Source of the DNA: CAWAWP01 sp963841205
Lineage (GTDB): Bacteria > Chloroflexota > Ktedonobacteria > Ktedonobacterales > JADMIN01
Length of the DNA: 64,000 bases
Direction: 5' to 3'
Assembly (NCBI GenBank): GCA_963841205.1
Contig: CAWJCH010000015.1
Location: 248,001 to 312,000 of the forward strand
Made by a program: the position numbers and the translations under genes. The notes under the pieces were generated by a model. It saw only the letters and a list, made by a program, of their open reading frames with translations, searched no databases and was not told the origin of the DNA. Positions 1 to 8,567 of this stretch are shown one piece after another. Position 1 is the first letter of the stretch, and the number at the start of each line of letters is the position of its first letter.

Positions 1-92
1 TCGAGGGTCTCGCGGAGCATGCGCCCGATGATTGGATCGTCCTCGACGACGAGGATCGTCGCGGTGGGTGTATCAGAGGTCACGGGTTCCAT
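1..92 (-). CDS. Response regulator receiver protein, N-terminal fragment
   Basis: Only the first 30 or so codons lie in the window; the gene runs off the left edge. The N-terminus reads TATILVVEDDPIIGRMLRET, a typical CheY-like receiver start: a hydrophobic first strand, then the acidic pocket (E-D-D) that binds Mg2+ next to the phospho-acceptor Asp, which would lie outside the window. The ATG at 92..90 has a strong ribosome site (AAGGAGGG) about 7 bases upstream. The output domain cannot be seen, so the regulon is unknown. It follows the Nudix gene on the same strand with about 170 bases between, so it is probably a separate transcription unit. Confidence 0.8.
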   Translation of the reverse strand, partial: MEPVTSDTPTATILVVEDDPIIGRMLRETL

Positions 93-264
93 CTCGTGCC
101 CTCCTTCTGCTGCACTCACGGGACGTCTGCCCGGCGGGGCGCCGAAATCGCAGCGCAGAGTGATGTACGCCGCGAATTACCAAGCGGGCAATGAAATCCT
201 GCCAGCGCGTAACCTCCACTATAAACATGGGCGTGCCGCATTGTCCACATGGGGGGTCGCCGTG

Positions 265-756
265 CTAGCCCACCTGGGTCCCTTCGTCATGTGGGCCAAG
301 CTGCTGATCTTCCTCCGTGCTGGTGGTTTGTGCGCGGAGGATCGCCTGAGCCTGGCCGAGCAAGGCATCTTCGAGGCGCTGGCGATGCTTGGGTAGCAGG
401 TTGGGCGGCAGATCATTCGGCAAAAACCATGCCGTCGCGCGGACTTCTTCGCTGTCGTGCGGCTGGGGGCTGTCTCCGGCGAGGTGACAGAGGAAGGTGA
501 GCACGACCTCATGCTTGCGCGGCTTGGAATAGACGCCGACGAGGCGCTCGATGATGACCTCGGCGCCGACTTCCTCGCGCACCTCGCGCGCAACGCCTTC
601 CTCGACGGTCTCATCGTACTCGAGGCCGCCGCCAGGGAGGTTCCACCAGTTGATGTCGCTGCGCTGGGCGAGGAGGTAGCGCCCGTCACGCTCGATGACG
701 GCGAAGACGCCGATGCGGAAGCGGGGCTGCGGAGGGTGCGGCTCTGATTCGGCCAT
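265..756 (-). CDS. Nudix (MutT-like) hydrolase
   Basis: 163 residues. The Nudix box is complete: the GGG-L-E-Y-D-E stretch is followed by REVREEVGAEV, giving G-x5-E-x7-R-E-V-x-E-E-x-G-V, the metal- and diphosphate-binding helix of the family. Nudix enzymes cleave nucleoside diphosphates linked to another moiety; the substrate cannot be told from sequence. The N-terminal RFRIGVFAVIERDGRYLLAQRS is the usual first strand, and NWWNLPGGG leads into the box. The last 25 residues are polar and probably disordered. It lies 27 bases downstream of the serine acetyltransferase on the same strand, so the two are likely co-transcribed. Confidence 0.9.
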   Translation of the reverse strand: MAESEPHPPQPRFRIGVFAVIERDGRYLLAQRSDINWWNLPGGGLEYDETVEEGVAREVREEVGAEVIIERLVGVYSKPRKHEVVLTFLCHLAGDSPQPHDSEEVRATAWFLPNDLPPNLLPKHRQRLEDALLGQAQAILRAQTTSTEEDQQLGPHDEGTQVG

Positions 757-783
757 ATCGACTCCTCATCACTACGGGCGCGA

Positions 784-1527
784 CTAGATCTCGAAGTCGA
801 GCGGCACCTCGTCGCGGAGGCTGTGCAGGTCGGTCGCGGGGCCGCGACGCTGGAGCAGCTGCGCCGGTTGCGCGACGACGATGGAGTGCGGCGGCAGCGA
901 CTCGACGACGAGGGCCATCGCGCCGATCTTGCTGTCGTGCCCGATGGTGATCGGCCCGAGGATCGAGGCGCCGACGCCAATGGTGACGTTGTCTTCGATG
1001 GTGGGGTGGCGCTTCGCGCGGCCGTTGTTGCTGTGCTTCCACCAGCCAGTGGCGCCGAGCGTGACCTGGTGGTAGAGCATGACGTTGTCGCCGATCTCGG
1101 CGGTCTCGCCGATGACGACGCCGGTGCCGTGATCGATGAAGAAGCGCTTGCCGACGCGCGCGCCGGGGTGAATCTCGATGCCGCCAGTGAGGATGCGCGC
1201 GATCTGCGAGATCAGGCGCGGCAGCACGGGGATGTGGGCGCGGTAGAGCGCGTGGGCGACGCGATGCGCGATGAGCGCATGGAGCCCCTGGTAGGTGAGC
1301 ACCTCGAAGACGTTGTGGGCGGCGGGATCTTTCTCGAAGATGACGTCGATGGCGTCGGGCCAGATCGTGCGCTTCCGCCGGACGCGCGCTCGCGGCGGAA
1401 GGGCGGAGCTGGGTTCTGGCGCGCCGATGCCGTGTGGGTGCAGTCGCGCACCGTCGGCTTCGGTGAAGTCGCCTTCGTGATAGACCTCGTCGAGCTCCGG
1501 CGTCTTCGCGCCGCGATCGCGTGACAT
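784..1527 (-). CDS. cysE: Serine O-acetyltransferase (CysE/EpsC type)
   Basis: 247 residues. It transfers acetyl from acetyl-CoA to L-serine to give O-acetylserine, the first committed step of cysteine synthesis. The N-terminal part has the helical SAT domain (AIDVIFEKDPAAHNVFEVLTY, then LIAHRVAHALY). The C-terminal part is a left-handed beta helix of hexapeptide repeats, with the family signature IHPGARVGKRFFIDHGTGVVIGET and the catalytic His-Asp environment (FIDHGTGVV, LYHQVTLGATG). The length and the missing long N-terminal helical extension favour the shorter EpsC type. The first ~45 residues are poorly conserved. A good promoter lies upstream at 1584-1612 on the same strand. Confidence 0.92.
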   Translation of the reverse strand: MSRDRGAKTPELDEVYHEGDFTEADGARLHPHGIGAPEPSSALPPRARVRRKRTIWPDAIDVIFEKDPAAHNVFEVLTYQGLHALIAHRVAHALYRAHIPVLPRLISQIARILTGGIEIHPGARVGKRFFIDHGTGVVIGETAEIGDNVMLYHQVTLGATGWWKHSNNGRAKRHPTIEDNVTIGVGASILGPITIGHDSKIGAMALVVESLPPHSIVVAQPAQLLQRRGPATDLHSLRDEVPLDFEI

Positions 1528-1583
1528 GGAGGCATACCCTTCGGTCGATGGAGGCGGTCTGCCTCCGACGGTTCCGCTTGTGC

Positions 1584-1612
1584 ACTATAGTATCGCACGG
1601 AGCGCGGATCAA
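1584..1612 (-). promoter_or_regulatory. Predicted sigma70-type promoter of cysE
   Basis: On the minus strand, TTGATC (1612..1607) and TATAGT (1589..1584) are separated by exactly 17 bases. The spacing and both hexamers fit the vegetative consensus, and the site lies about 55 bases before the cysE start. Inferred from pattern only. Confidence 0.5.
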
Positions 1613-1790
1613 GCGGCGAGCAGGTCATGCGTATTCAGGCCACCGGCGGCGCGCGGACGGGGCCAAGCGAGGCCCGTCAGGGCCGGGATGGGGGCCGCAC
1701 TATGGTATACTTGCGGCGCGCCGTGGGGTGCGGGTGTGGACTCGAGGGGGACCTGTGCGGATACGTTTCGGGGTGGCCGGAGGATGCGCG

Positions 1791-4187
1791 ATGGCTGTCT
1801 GGAGCGGCGGGTCTGGTGCTCGGTGGCGCATGGGCGCGTGCGCGGCGCGGATCGCCGTGCTGGCCGTGCTGCTCTGCCTGCTTCTGCCACAGGCAATCGC
1901 CGCGCCACTGATGCCCGGCGCGGAGGGCCTGGGGAGGGCGATGTCGCGGCCTACGGAGGCCGTGGCGTATGCGCGCATCGCGCTGGTGCGCGTGCTGACC
2001 TACTATAACGGCAGCGTCAGTGGCGGGGCCCTGCCGACGCAGTCGCCGAGTCCCTGCGCGTCGGATGGGGTGCTGATCGGGACGACCGGCAGCGCGTTGA
2101 ACGCGCTCAACTACGTCTTGACGCCGACGGCGGCGGTCAGCCCGACGACGCCATGCGCGGGCGCGCAGGCCGCTTTTCAGCAGTTGTATGGGCGCGCGCA
2201 GGCGTGGGCGATCTCACATATTGACGTGCGCTTCAGCGTTGCCTATACGGGCACGCCGGAGCCGACCTGCCTTACGGAGTCGCCCGACGCGGCGGCGGTT
2301 GACCCGAACTGCAATCCGTCACCGTTCGCCGTGATCGATCAGTCGCAGATTCGGACGAACGGCGGAGCCAATGCGCCGGCGTTGCAGGTGCTGGCGCTGA
2401 CCCCGACGGCGGGCACACCCACGCACGATCTGCCGGTGCTCTCGACGCCGCAGCCGTCGGACGCGCCAACTGAGGCATCGGGGAACGTCGCGCTCGATCT
2501 GACGGCGATAGACGGACAGTTGCTTGGGCGGGACGCGGTGACGCCGAGCGAGGTGGCGACGACGCTGTATCCGATCGATCTGGCGGCGAGTACGGTGGGC
2601 GCGGTCCCGGCAAACGCGGCGACCGGCGGCACGCCCGCGCCAACGGCGATCCCGCTGGACGCGCGGCTGAGTGTCGGCGCGCCGGTGGTCGACGCGAACG
2701 GGCGGCTGGTGGGGATGGTGATCGCGAACGCGGCGGGCGGGCGGTCGCTGGCCTCGGTGAGCGATATCACGCGGGCGATCGGGCCGGTGACGAGCAAGGC
2801 CGGCGCGCTGATGATGCAGTGGCAGCAGGGGCTGGATGCGTACTACGCGAACCCGGCGCACTACGCCGACGCGGCGACGATCTTCGGGACGATGGCGACG
2901 AGCTATCCAGATTTTGGCGGAGTGCAGGCGTTCTTGACGGCGGCGCGCGCATCGTCCCCGGCGATCCCATCGCTGACGACGGCGCCCGGCTCGACGGGCC
3001 GGAGTCCGGGTACGACGCCGGGCGCGACGGGGTTGGGCCGGCAGACGCTGATCGTCGTGGTGAGCCTGGCGTTCGCCGCGCTGGTGCTGCTGATCATCGC
3101 CACGACCGTCCTCATTCGCCGGCGGAGGTCGCGCGTGCCGGCGCTGCGTCCCGTGCCGCCGGAGGAGGCGAACCTAGACCTGCTGCCGCGCGACATGCCG
3201 CTGGACGCGCTCGACGAGGCGCTGGATTTGCAGCAGACGGTGCCGTTGGCCGCGCTGCCGTCCGACGTGGCGGCGATGACCACCGCGATCATGCCCGCGG
3301 TGGCGCCTGAGCCGTTGCGGCGCACGCGCACGGGGTTGGCGCTGATGCCGCTGGCGGCGGGGCTGACCGATGCGGGCGTGCGGCGCGCGGACGACCCCAA
3401 CCAGGACAATATCTTTGTGGCGCAGGGCATCCGGCTGGTGCGCGGTCGAGTGCAGCCGTACGGCTTGTTCATCGTGGCGGACGGCATGGGCGGGCACCTG
3501 AATGGGCGCGAGGCGAGCCGGCTCACCATCGAGATCGTGGGGATGGCGGCGCTGCGGCTGCTGACGTCCTCGAACCCGGTGGATGATGTGCTGCTGACCG
3601 ATCTGATGCGCGAGAGCGTGCAGGGGGCCAGCGCGGAGCTGCGTCGGCGCAACCTGGAGGAGCGGCTCGACATGGGCACGACGCTGACCGCCGCACTGGT
3701 GGTGGACGACGTGGCCTATGTCGTCAACGTGGGGGACAGCCGGACGTACCTGATGAGCCCGGAGCTGGGGCTACGCGCGGTGACGACTGATCACTCGGTG
3801 GTGGCGAGCCTGGTGGCGGCGGGCGTAATCCGCCCGGACGACATCTATACGCATCCCCGGCGCAACCAGATCTACCGCAGCCTCGGCGGCGAGGTGGACC
3901 CGGTGGAGGTGGATGTCTTCAGTGTGCCGTTGCAGGCGGGCGACAAGATGCTGCTCTGCTCGGATGGGCTGTGGGAGATGGTGCGCGATCCGCAGATCGA
4001 GAAGATTCTGCGCGGTACGGTTGACCCCAAGCAGGCGGCGGAGCTGCTGGTGCGCGAGGCGAACGGGAACGGCGGCGAGGACAACGTCAGCGCGGTGGTG
4101 GTGCGGTTCGTGGAGGACGTGCCGCAGGAGGCAGAGGCGAAGGTGCACATATTGGCGGCACCGGAGAGCGCGGAGGCGCCGGCGTAA
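1791..4187 (+). CDS. Membrane PP2C-family Ser/Thr phosphatase with a protease-like (apparently dead) extracytoplasmic domain
   Basis: 798 residues from the ATG at 1791, which has GGAGG 7 bases upstream; the frame is open further upstream but does not look coding. Residues ~20-38 are a signal or anchor helix. Residues ~55-330 have the layout of a trypsin/DegP fold: NYVLTPTAAV (107-116) aligns with the usual YVLTNAHVV strand and SVGAPVVDANGRLVGMV (294-310) with the GNSGGPVV-x-x-x-G-x-V-V-G strand, but the His and Ser positions are Ala114 and Val295/296. A transmembrane helix follows at ~419-442, ending in RRRR. The cytoplasmic PP2C domain (~523-780) keeps the metal and phosphate motifs: RADDPNQD, DGMGG, GDSR, SDGLW and GGEDN. 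It should remove phosphate from Ser/Thr and oppose Hanks-type kinases such as the one at 49250-50482. The outer domain is inferred to be a sensor or scaffold. Confidence 0.88.
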   Translation: MAVWSGGSGARWRMGACAARIAVLAVLLCLLLPQAIAAPLMPGAEGLGRAMSRPTEAVAYARIALVRVLTYYNGSVSGGALPTQSPSPCASDGVLIGTTGSALNALNYVLTPTAAVSPTTPCAGAQAAFQQLYGRAQAWAISHIDVRFSVAYTGTPEPTCLTESPDAAAVDPNCNPSPFAVIDQSQIRTNGGANAPALQVLALTPTAGTPTHDLPVLSTPQPSDAPTEASGNVALDLTAIDGQLLGRDAVTPSEVATTLYPIDLAASTVGAVPANAATGGTPAPTAIPLDARLSVGAPVVDANGRLVGMVIANAAGGRSLASVSDITRAIGPVTSKAGALMMQWQQGLDAYYANPAHYADAATIFGTMATSYPDFGGVQAFLTAARASSPAIPSLTTAPGSTGRSPGTTPGATGLGRQTLIVVVSLAFAALVLLIIATTVLIRRRRSRVPALRPVPPEEANLDLLPRDMPLDALDEALDLQQTVPLAALPSDVAAMTTAIMPAVAPEPLRRTRTGLALMPLAAGLTDAGVRRADDPNQDNIFVAQGIRLVRGRVQPYGLFIVADGMGGHLNGREASRLTIEIVGMAALRLLTSSNPVDDVLLTDLMRESVQGASAELRRRNLEERLDMGTTLTAALVVDDVAYVVNVGDSRTYLMSPELGLRAVTTDHSVVASLVAAGVIRPDDIYTHPRRNQIYRSLGGEVDPVEVDVFSVPLQAGDKMLLCSDGLWEMVRDPQIEKILRGTVDPKQAAELLVREANGNGGEDNVSAVVVRFVEDVPQEAEAKVHILAAPESAEAPA

Positions 4188-4273
4188 CGGGTGACCTCGC
4201 CTCGTCCGCGAGCAGAGGAGGGGAGCGGGAGGTGGGGCGGATGGCGACTTGTCCGCCTTGATTGGCGACGGAG

Positions 4274-5248
4274 TTAGCTTTCGTAGCCGTTGGGGTGCTG
4301 TTGCTGCCAGTGCCAGGCGCTGCCGACGATGTCGCGCAGATCGGCGTGGCGCGGCTCCCAGCCGAGCTCGCGGCGGATGCGGTCGGCGCTGGCGACGCTG
4401 GCGACCTGATCGCCGGGGCGGCGCGGCAACTCGACGGTCGGCAGGGACTTGCCGGTGACGGCGCGGGCGGCGTCGATCACCTGGCGGACGGATTGGCCGC
4501 TGCCGTTGCCAAGGTTGTACATGCAGAGGCCCGGCTCCTCGCGGTGCAGCGCCAGTAGGTGCGCCCTGGCGAGGTCGATGACGTGGATGTAGTCGCGGAC
4601 GGTGGTGCCGTCGGGCGTGGGGTAGTCCGTGCCGTAGAGGTTGATGGGGCGGCCTTCGGCGGCGGCCTTGAGGACGAGGGGGATCAGGTGGGTCTCGGGA
4701 TCGTGACGCTCGCCGTTGTGCTCGGTGGCCCCGGCGGCGTTGAAATAGCGCAGTGAGGTGCAGGTGAGGCCGGCGGCGGGCGCCGTCCAGCGAAGCATGT
4801 GCTCGAAGAGGAGCTTCGTCTCGCCGTAGGGGTTGGTGGGTTGCGTGGGGGCGTCTTCGGGGATCGGCAGGCTCTCGGGATCGCCGTAGATCGCGGCGGT
4901 GGAGCTGAAGACGAGGCGCTTGACGCCGGCGGCGATCATGGCGTTGAGCACGGCGATGCCGCCGCCGACGTTGACGTCGAAGTACTGCGCGGGGTGGCGC
5001 ACGGAGCCTTCGACCTCGGTCAAGGCTGCCATGTGGATCACCGCCTCGCAGGCGTGGTCGACGAGCGTTTGGCGCACGCGCTCGCCGTCGCGCACGTCGC
5101 CGCGCACCAGCGGCACGCCCGGCGGCAGGGCGGCGGCGTGGCCCTTGACCAGCGAGTCGTAGACGACGGGAGCGTGCCCCTCCGCGACGAGCGCTTCGAC
5201 GATGGCGCTCCCGATGTAGCCGGCGCCGCCGGTGACCAACACGCGCAT
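4274..5248 (-). CDS. galE: UDP-glucose 4-epimerase
   Basis: 324 residues. It interconverts UDP-glucose and UDP-galactose using tightly bound NAD+. The Rossmann motif is GGAGYIGS at the N-terminus. The SDR catalytic pair is YGETK (Tyr-x3-Lys), with the partner Ser/Thr in FSSTAAIYGDP. The GalE-specific stretches RYFNAAGAT, TPDGTTVRDYIHVIDLA and YNLGNGSGQSV are all present, so this is GalE rather than a general SDR. The length is normal (about 325-340). It faces the phosphatase gene, with 86 bases between the two stop codons. The sugar product would feed exopolysaccharide or the Leloir pathway; no neighbouring gal genes are seen. Confidence 0.95.
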   Translation of the reverse strand: MRVLVTGGAGYIGSAIVEALVAEGHAPVVYDSLVKGHAAALPPGVPLVRGDVRDGERVRQTLVDHACEAVIHMAALTEVEGSVRHPAQYFDVNVGGGIAVLNAMIAAGVKRLVFSSTAAIYGDPESLPIPEDAPTQPTNPYGETKLLFEHMLRWTAPAAGLTCTSLRYFNAAGATEHNGERHDPETHLIPLVLKAAAEGRPINLYGTDYPTPDGTTVRDYIHVIDLARAHLLALHREEPGLCMYNLGNGSGQSVRQVIDAARAVTGKSLPTVELPRRPGDQVASVASADRIRRELGWEPRHADLRDIVGSAWHWQQQHPNGYES

Positions 5249-5321
5249 GATGCGATATCCTTTTACTTCACTGCGGGACGACGCAGGGCCGCCAGCAGTA
5301 TAGCGTTCTTGGCCATGAGAA

Positions 5322-5371
5322 GGCTACCCGGACCAGGCTACCCGGACCAGGCTACCCGGACCAGGCTACCC
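5322..5371. repeat. 14-bp tandem repeat, 3.6 copies
   Basis: The unit GGCTACCCGGACCA is repeated exactly at 5322, 5336 and 5350, followed by a partial fourth copy. It lies about 75 bases upstream of the galE start, between galE and the insertion-sequence debris. No coding role is seen. Confidence 0.95.
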
Positions 5372-5603
5372 GCGGCACTTTTGTAGAGGGGCGCTGGGAA
5401 GCGGTCGATGAAGGGCTTCCCGTGCTGCCAGCCGGGGCGGCTCCTGTGCTGCGCGGGGGACCGGCCGGTTCCTTGACCGCGTCGATACGGCGAGTCTCCC
5501 GAACAAACCGGCCGAGTGCCCCTGTCTGCAGGCATGGGGGTGCAAGCCGGGCCGCCCGCAGGCAGGGTCATTCAAAGATTGTTGGGTCGTGTAGACTATG
5601 GGC

Positions 5604-6385
5604 ATGACGAACGACGAGATCGGGCCAAGCCTGTTGGCCGCCCTCGCACGGGTGCCCGACGTGCGCTCGCGCCATGGGCGGCGGTATCCCTTGCCGGCGT
5701 TGCTGGCGCTGGCGACGGCAGCGATGTGAGCCGGAGCGCGCAGCCTCTACGCCATTGCGCAATGGGGTAGAGGCTGCAACCAGCCGAGGTCCGTCGAGCG
5801 ATGGGGTTCCCGGAGCACGCCATGCCCGCAGCAACGACGCGCCACGACGCCTTCAAGCGGCTGGACACGACGGGCGTCGAGGCGGCCCTACCGGCATGGG
5901 CGGCAGAGGCATGAGGGGCCGCCGACCGGCAGGTGGTACGGGATGGCAAGGCGCTACGAGGGATCCACGGCGACGAGGTGCCAGGAGTGCGCTTGGTGGC
6001 GGTCGACGCGCCCATGGCCGGCCTGGTGCTGGCGCAAGCGGGGGGGCAGGACCAGGACCAAGGAGGAGCAGGCTGAGACGGAGGAGGCACGAGCACAGGC
6101 CAAGCAGGAAGCCGAACTGCGCGTGGCGCCGCGCCTGGTGCGGCCGGTGCAGGCGCTGCTGCGCGGACGGCTGGTCAGCGGGGATGCGCTCTCCTGGGGG
6201 ATGCGCTCTCCTGTGTCAGAAGGCGTTGGGTCGGCAGATCACCCAGGCGGGCGGCTCCTCGCTGTTCGCGGTCAAAGCCAACCAACCTGAGTTACTCGGC
6301 GACGTCCCCCTGCTCATCGACCAACCGCCGCCGCACGAGCGCTTGGCGACCGCATCCTCGGTCGACAAGCACGGCGGACGGCTGG
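5604..6385 (+). pseudogene. ISAs1-family transposase, broken
   Basis: The ATG at 5604 opens MTNDEIGPSLLAALARVPDV followed by RRYPLPALLALA, the usual ISAs1 N-terminus. An in-frame TGA at about 5727 interrupts it just before AGARSLYAIAQWGRG. Downstream pieces in shifting frames still read KALRGIHGD (the first DDE Asp region, normally DGKALRG), RLVAVDAP, QITQAGGSSLFAVKANQPELL and SSVDKHGGRLGT. The C-terminal third, with the last catalytic Glu, is missing: TnpB-like sequence begins at about 6386. At least one stop and several frameshifts make it non-functional. The full-length family protein is about 370 residues; roughly 260 codons' worth remain here. Confidence 0.8.
5741..5776. repeat. 36-bp near-perfect palindrome inside the ISAs1 remnant
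   Basis: Bases 5741-5776 form an inverted repeat with a single G-G mismatch pair (5751 and 5766). The outer arms are CAGCCTCTAC and GTAGAGGCTG and the centre is CCATTGCGCAATGG. It overlaps codons for the conserved SLYAIAQWG stretch, so the symmetry may be coincidental. Confidence 0.8.
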
Positions 6386-7543
6386 GCACAATAGAAATTG
6401 CGTGGCACCCGCGCGACGACACAAGAGTGGACCACCTTCACCGCGAGCCGCAAAGCGGCGGCGCGGCTGTGGGGTGACTTGGTGGTCCGCCATCACCGCA
6501 TCCGCCGTCTCGGCTGGCGCTGGCCATCCAAAGCGCGCTGGCAGCGGTGGGCCAAGGGACGGTACCCTGGCCTCTCCGCGCAATCGGCTCAGCAGCTTAT
6601 CGGGGAGTTCTGCGAGGCGGTGGACTCGTGCCGCCAATTGCGCAAGCACGGCCAGACGGAAGCGCGCTATCCGTGGCGTAGGCCACGCTACCACGATGTC
6701 ATGTACACCAATCAGGATGCGCGCATCCGTGACGGGCGGTTGGTCTTGCCCCACGGCGCGAGCGGCACGCTGCGCATTCGCGTGCCGGCAGACCGTGACA
6801 CTACCTGGACGCTTGATGGAAGTCCGGCTGTCGTTCGGGGTCGTGCGCCTCGTCTGCGAAATAGCCGATGCCTGCCGCCCACAGCAGACCATGATCGGCG
6901 TGGACCTGGGGGTGAACACCCTGATTGCCGCCACGGATGGCGTGAAGGTCCTCCTGGTAAGTGGGCGTGCGGGTGAAAGCCGTTATGCAGTGGCGCGACA
7001 AGACGTTGGCGGATATCCAGCGGGCCCAGTCCAGCAAGACCGCAGGCTCGCTCCGTTGGAAGCGCCTGCAACGCCGTAGGTATCAGATGCTCGACAAAAC
7101 GAAGCGCCAGGTGTCCGGGATGCCACGCACAAGGCCACGCACGCGATAGCTGAGGCATTTCCCGGTGCGACGTGCTATGTGGGTGAACCGTTCAACGAGG
7201 CGGCCCAGCGCACCGGGCGGGTGCAGGCCCAACAGGTAAGCACTGCCTGCACGCGCAAGATTATCCAGCAACTCGATTGACAAGACGGCTGGCGCCATCA
7301 CCGTGCCGGAACACTATTCCTCGCAGACGTGTCCCGTATGCGGGGAGCGGAGCACGCACCGCAGGATCTACCGCTGCCCCACGTGGGGCCACCGGCCCGC
7401 GTGACGCAGTGGGCGCGGCGAATATCCTGAGCCTCGGTCAACACGGGGTGATGCTCCCAGGTCGGTCCCTGCCACAGCAGGTGAAGTATCTGCGCCCTTG
7501 GCGTAGTAGTTCGGGTGGACACCCCGCACGTAGCTCGGCGTGA
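6386..7543 (+). pseudogene. tnpB: TnpB (IS605 OrfB-type, RuvC nuclease) pseudogene
   Basis: The order of conserved segments is TnpB-like: TFTASRKAAARLWGDLV, then RWPSKARWQRWAKG and YPGLSAQS at the N-terminus; MIGVDLGVNTLIAATDG (RuvC-I Asp); YVGEPFNEAAQRTGR (RuvC-II Glu); a zinc ribbon CPVCGER...YRCPTWG in which the fourth Cys is Trp; and RDAVGAANIL (RuvC-III Asp). The reading frame changes at about 6795, 6966, 7115, 7278 and 7390, so at least five indels separate the pieces. The C-terminus QVKYLRPWRSSSGG is intact up to the stop. Intact relatives are RNA-guided nucleases encoded in IS200/IS605 elements. This copy cannot make a full protein. Confidence 0.85.
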
Positions 7544-7585
7544 AAGCGCCGAGAAGCCCCCGCCTATAGGCGTGGGGAGTGTCAC
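7440..7585 (+). ncRNA. Possible omega-RNA region and right-end hairpin of the TnpB element
   Basis: In IS200/IS605 elements the guide (omega) RNA is made from the 3' end of tnpB and the right end. Here the end of tnpB is followed by GGCGTGAAAGCGCC (hairpin) and then the right-end hairpin at 7552-7585. Because tnpB is broken, any RNA made would lack its own protein. Position and hairpins are seen; the function is inferred. Confidence 0.3.
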
Positions 7586-7685
7586 AGTCTGCGGCAGCGT
7601 CGTGACGCTCCTTCCCCGGAGCGTCGTGCGGTCGGACTCGCGGGGCGGAGAATTGAGCGGGCCACGTGGCACTGCTCGAGGAGCG

Positions 7686-8456
7686 ATGGCTAGGACGAAA
7701 TTGGCTGTGATACACCGCTCAAAGGTCATCGCGTCCGCACTTCTGGCTGCGCTTGTGCTGCTCGCGGGGTGCGGCGGGTCGAGTCCGGCGACGTTCAACT
7801 TCCCCACCCCAACGGCGACGGTGAAGCCGTCGGTGGTCTACGTGGCGCTCGGCGCGTCGGACGCGGTCGGCGTGGGGGCGACGGACCCGAACACCGAGGG
7901 CTACGTGCCGCGGATCATCGCGCGGCTGCCGAAGGGCACGTCGTTCGCGCTGAACCTTGGCGTGGACGGCATCCTGGAGCGTGACGCGCTGGCGCAGGAG
8001 CTGCCCGAGGCGCTTACCGCGCGGCCGACGGTGATGACCGTCTGGCTCGTCGGCAACGATTTCAGGGGTTGCACGCCGCTGGCACAGTACACCGCGGACC
8101 TCGCTACGTTGCTGACCCAACTGCACGATCGCACCTCGGCGCAGATCTTCGTCGCCAATACGCCGGACATGAGCCTGCTGCCATTCTTCAAGCAGGGCGC
8201 GTTCGGCGCGGGATCGTGCTTCCGCGGCATGAGCCTCGGCGCGATCCGCGTGATGGCGGAGGAGTGGAACGCGGCGATGGACCCGATTATCGCGAAGCAT
8301 GGCGATGTGCTGGTTGATCTCTTCAACTCGGATCTCGCGGCGCATCCCGAATTCATTTCGAGCGACGGGTTCCATCCGTCGAGCGCGGGGTACGCGGTGC
8401 TGGCGGATCTCTTCTGGGCGCAGATCTCGGCGCATCATGCGGTGCCTGGGGTGTGA
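7686..8456 (+). CDS. SGNH/GDSL-type lipoprotein esterase
   Basis: 256 residues from the ATG at 7686 (GAGGAG 3-4 bases upstream). The N-terminal signal peptide ends in the lipobox LLAGC (Cys29), so the mature protein should be a surface lipoprotein. SGNH blocks are present: LGASDAVGVGA (nucleophile Ser58; GAS-D replaces GDS-x), LGVDG (block II Gly), WLVGNDF (block III Gly-Asn) and SDGFHPSSAGY (block V Asp227 and His230). Family members hydrolyse esters or thioesters of lipids, sugars or peptidoglycan; the substrate is unknown. A short Ser/Pro/Thr linker follows the lipid anchor. It starts about 100 bases after the TnpB element's right end. Confidence 0.85.
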   Translation: MARTKLAVIHRSKVIASALLAALVLLAGCGGSSPATFNFPTPTATVKPSVVYVALGASDAVGVGATDPNTEGYVPRIIARLPKGTSFALNLGVDGILERDALAQELPEALTARPTVMTVWLVGNDFRGCTPLAQYTADLATLLTQLHDRTSAQIFVANTPDMSLLPFFKQGAFGAGSCFRGMSLGAIRVMAEEWNAAMDPIIAKHGDVLVDLFNSDLAAHPEFISSDGFHPSSAGYAVLADLFWAQISAHHAVPGV

Positions 8457-8567
8457 TGGGTATCCCGATCGGGCACAGACGTTGATTTGTTGCCGCGCTC
8501 GGCGTGTGCTACATTCCCTGCGTTCGCACATGCTTGCTCCTGTTGAGATGAGAAAGGCCGCTCAGCC

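Larger units (their letters stand above)
5529..7585 (+). mobile_element. Decayed IS200/IS605-type (TnpB) element with a nested ISAs1 remnant
   Basis: Left boundary: 5529-5563 matches 34 of 35 bases at 12844-12878 (opposite strand), where the same sequence lies about 40-70 bases upstream of a second TnpB N-terminus. It is therefore the likely left end of this element family. Right boundary: 7552-7585 has the short GC hairpin with TATA loop (GCCCCCGCCTATAGGCGTGG) typical of IS605-type right ends, just after the TnpB C-terminus. Between the left end and the TnpB start lies a broken ISAs1 transposase (5604-6385), absent from the second copy, so it inserted later. No TnpA (Y1 transposase) is seen. 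All genes inside are broken. Confidence 0.7.

Noticed and set aside
1521..1790. N-terminal extension of the PP2C gene
   Set aside because: The frame is open but overlaps the cysE promoter and start, has no ribosome site, and its protein lacks features; the ATG at 1791 has a strong site and starts the signal helix.
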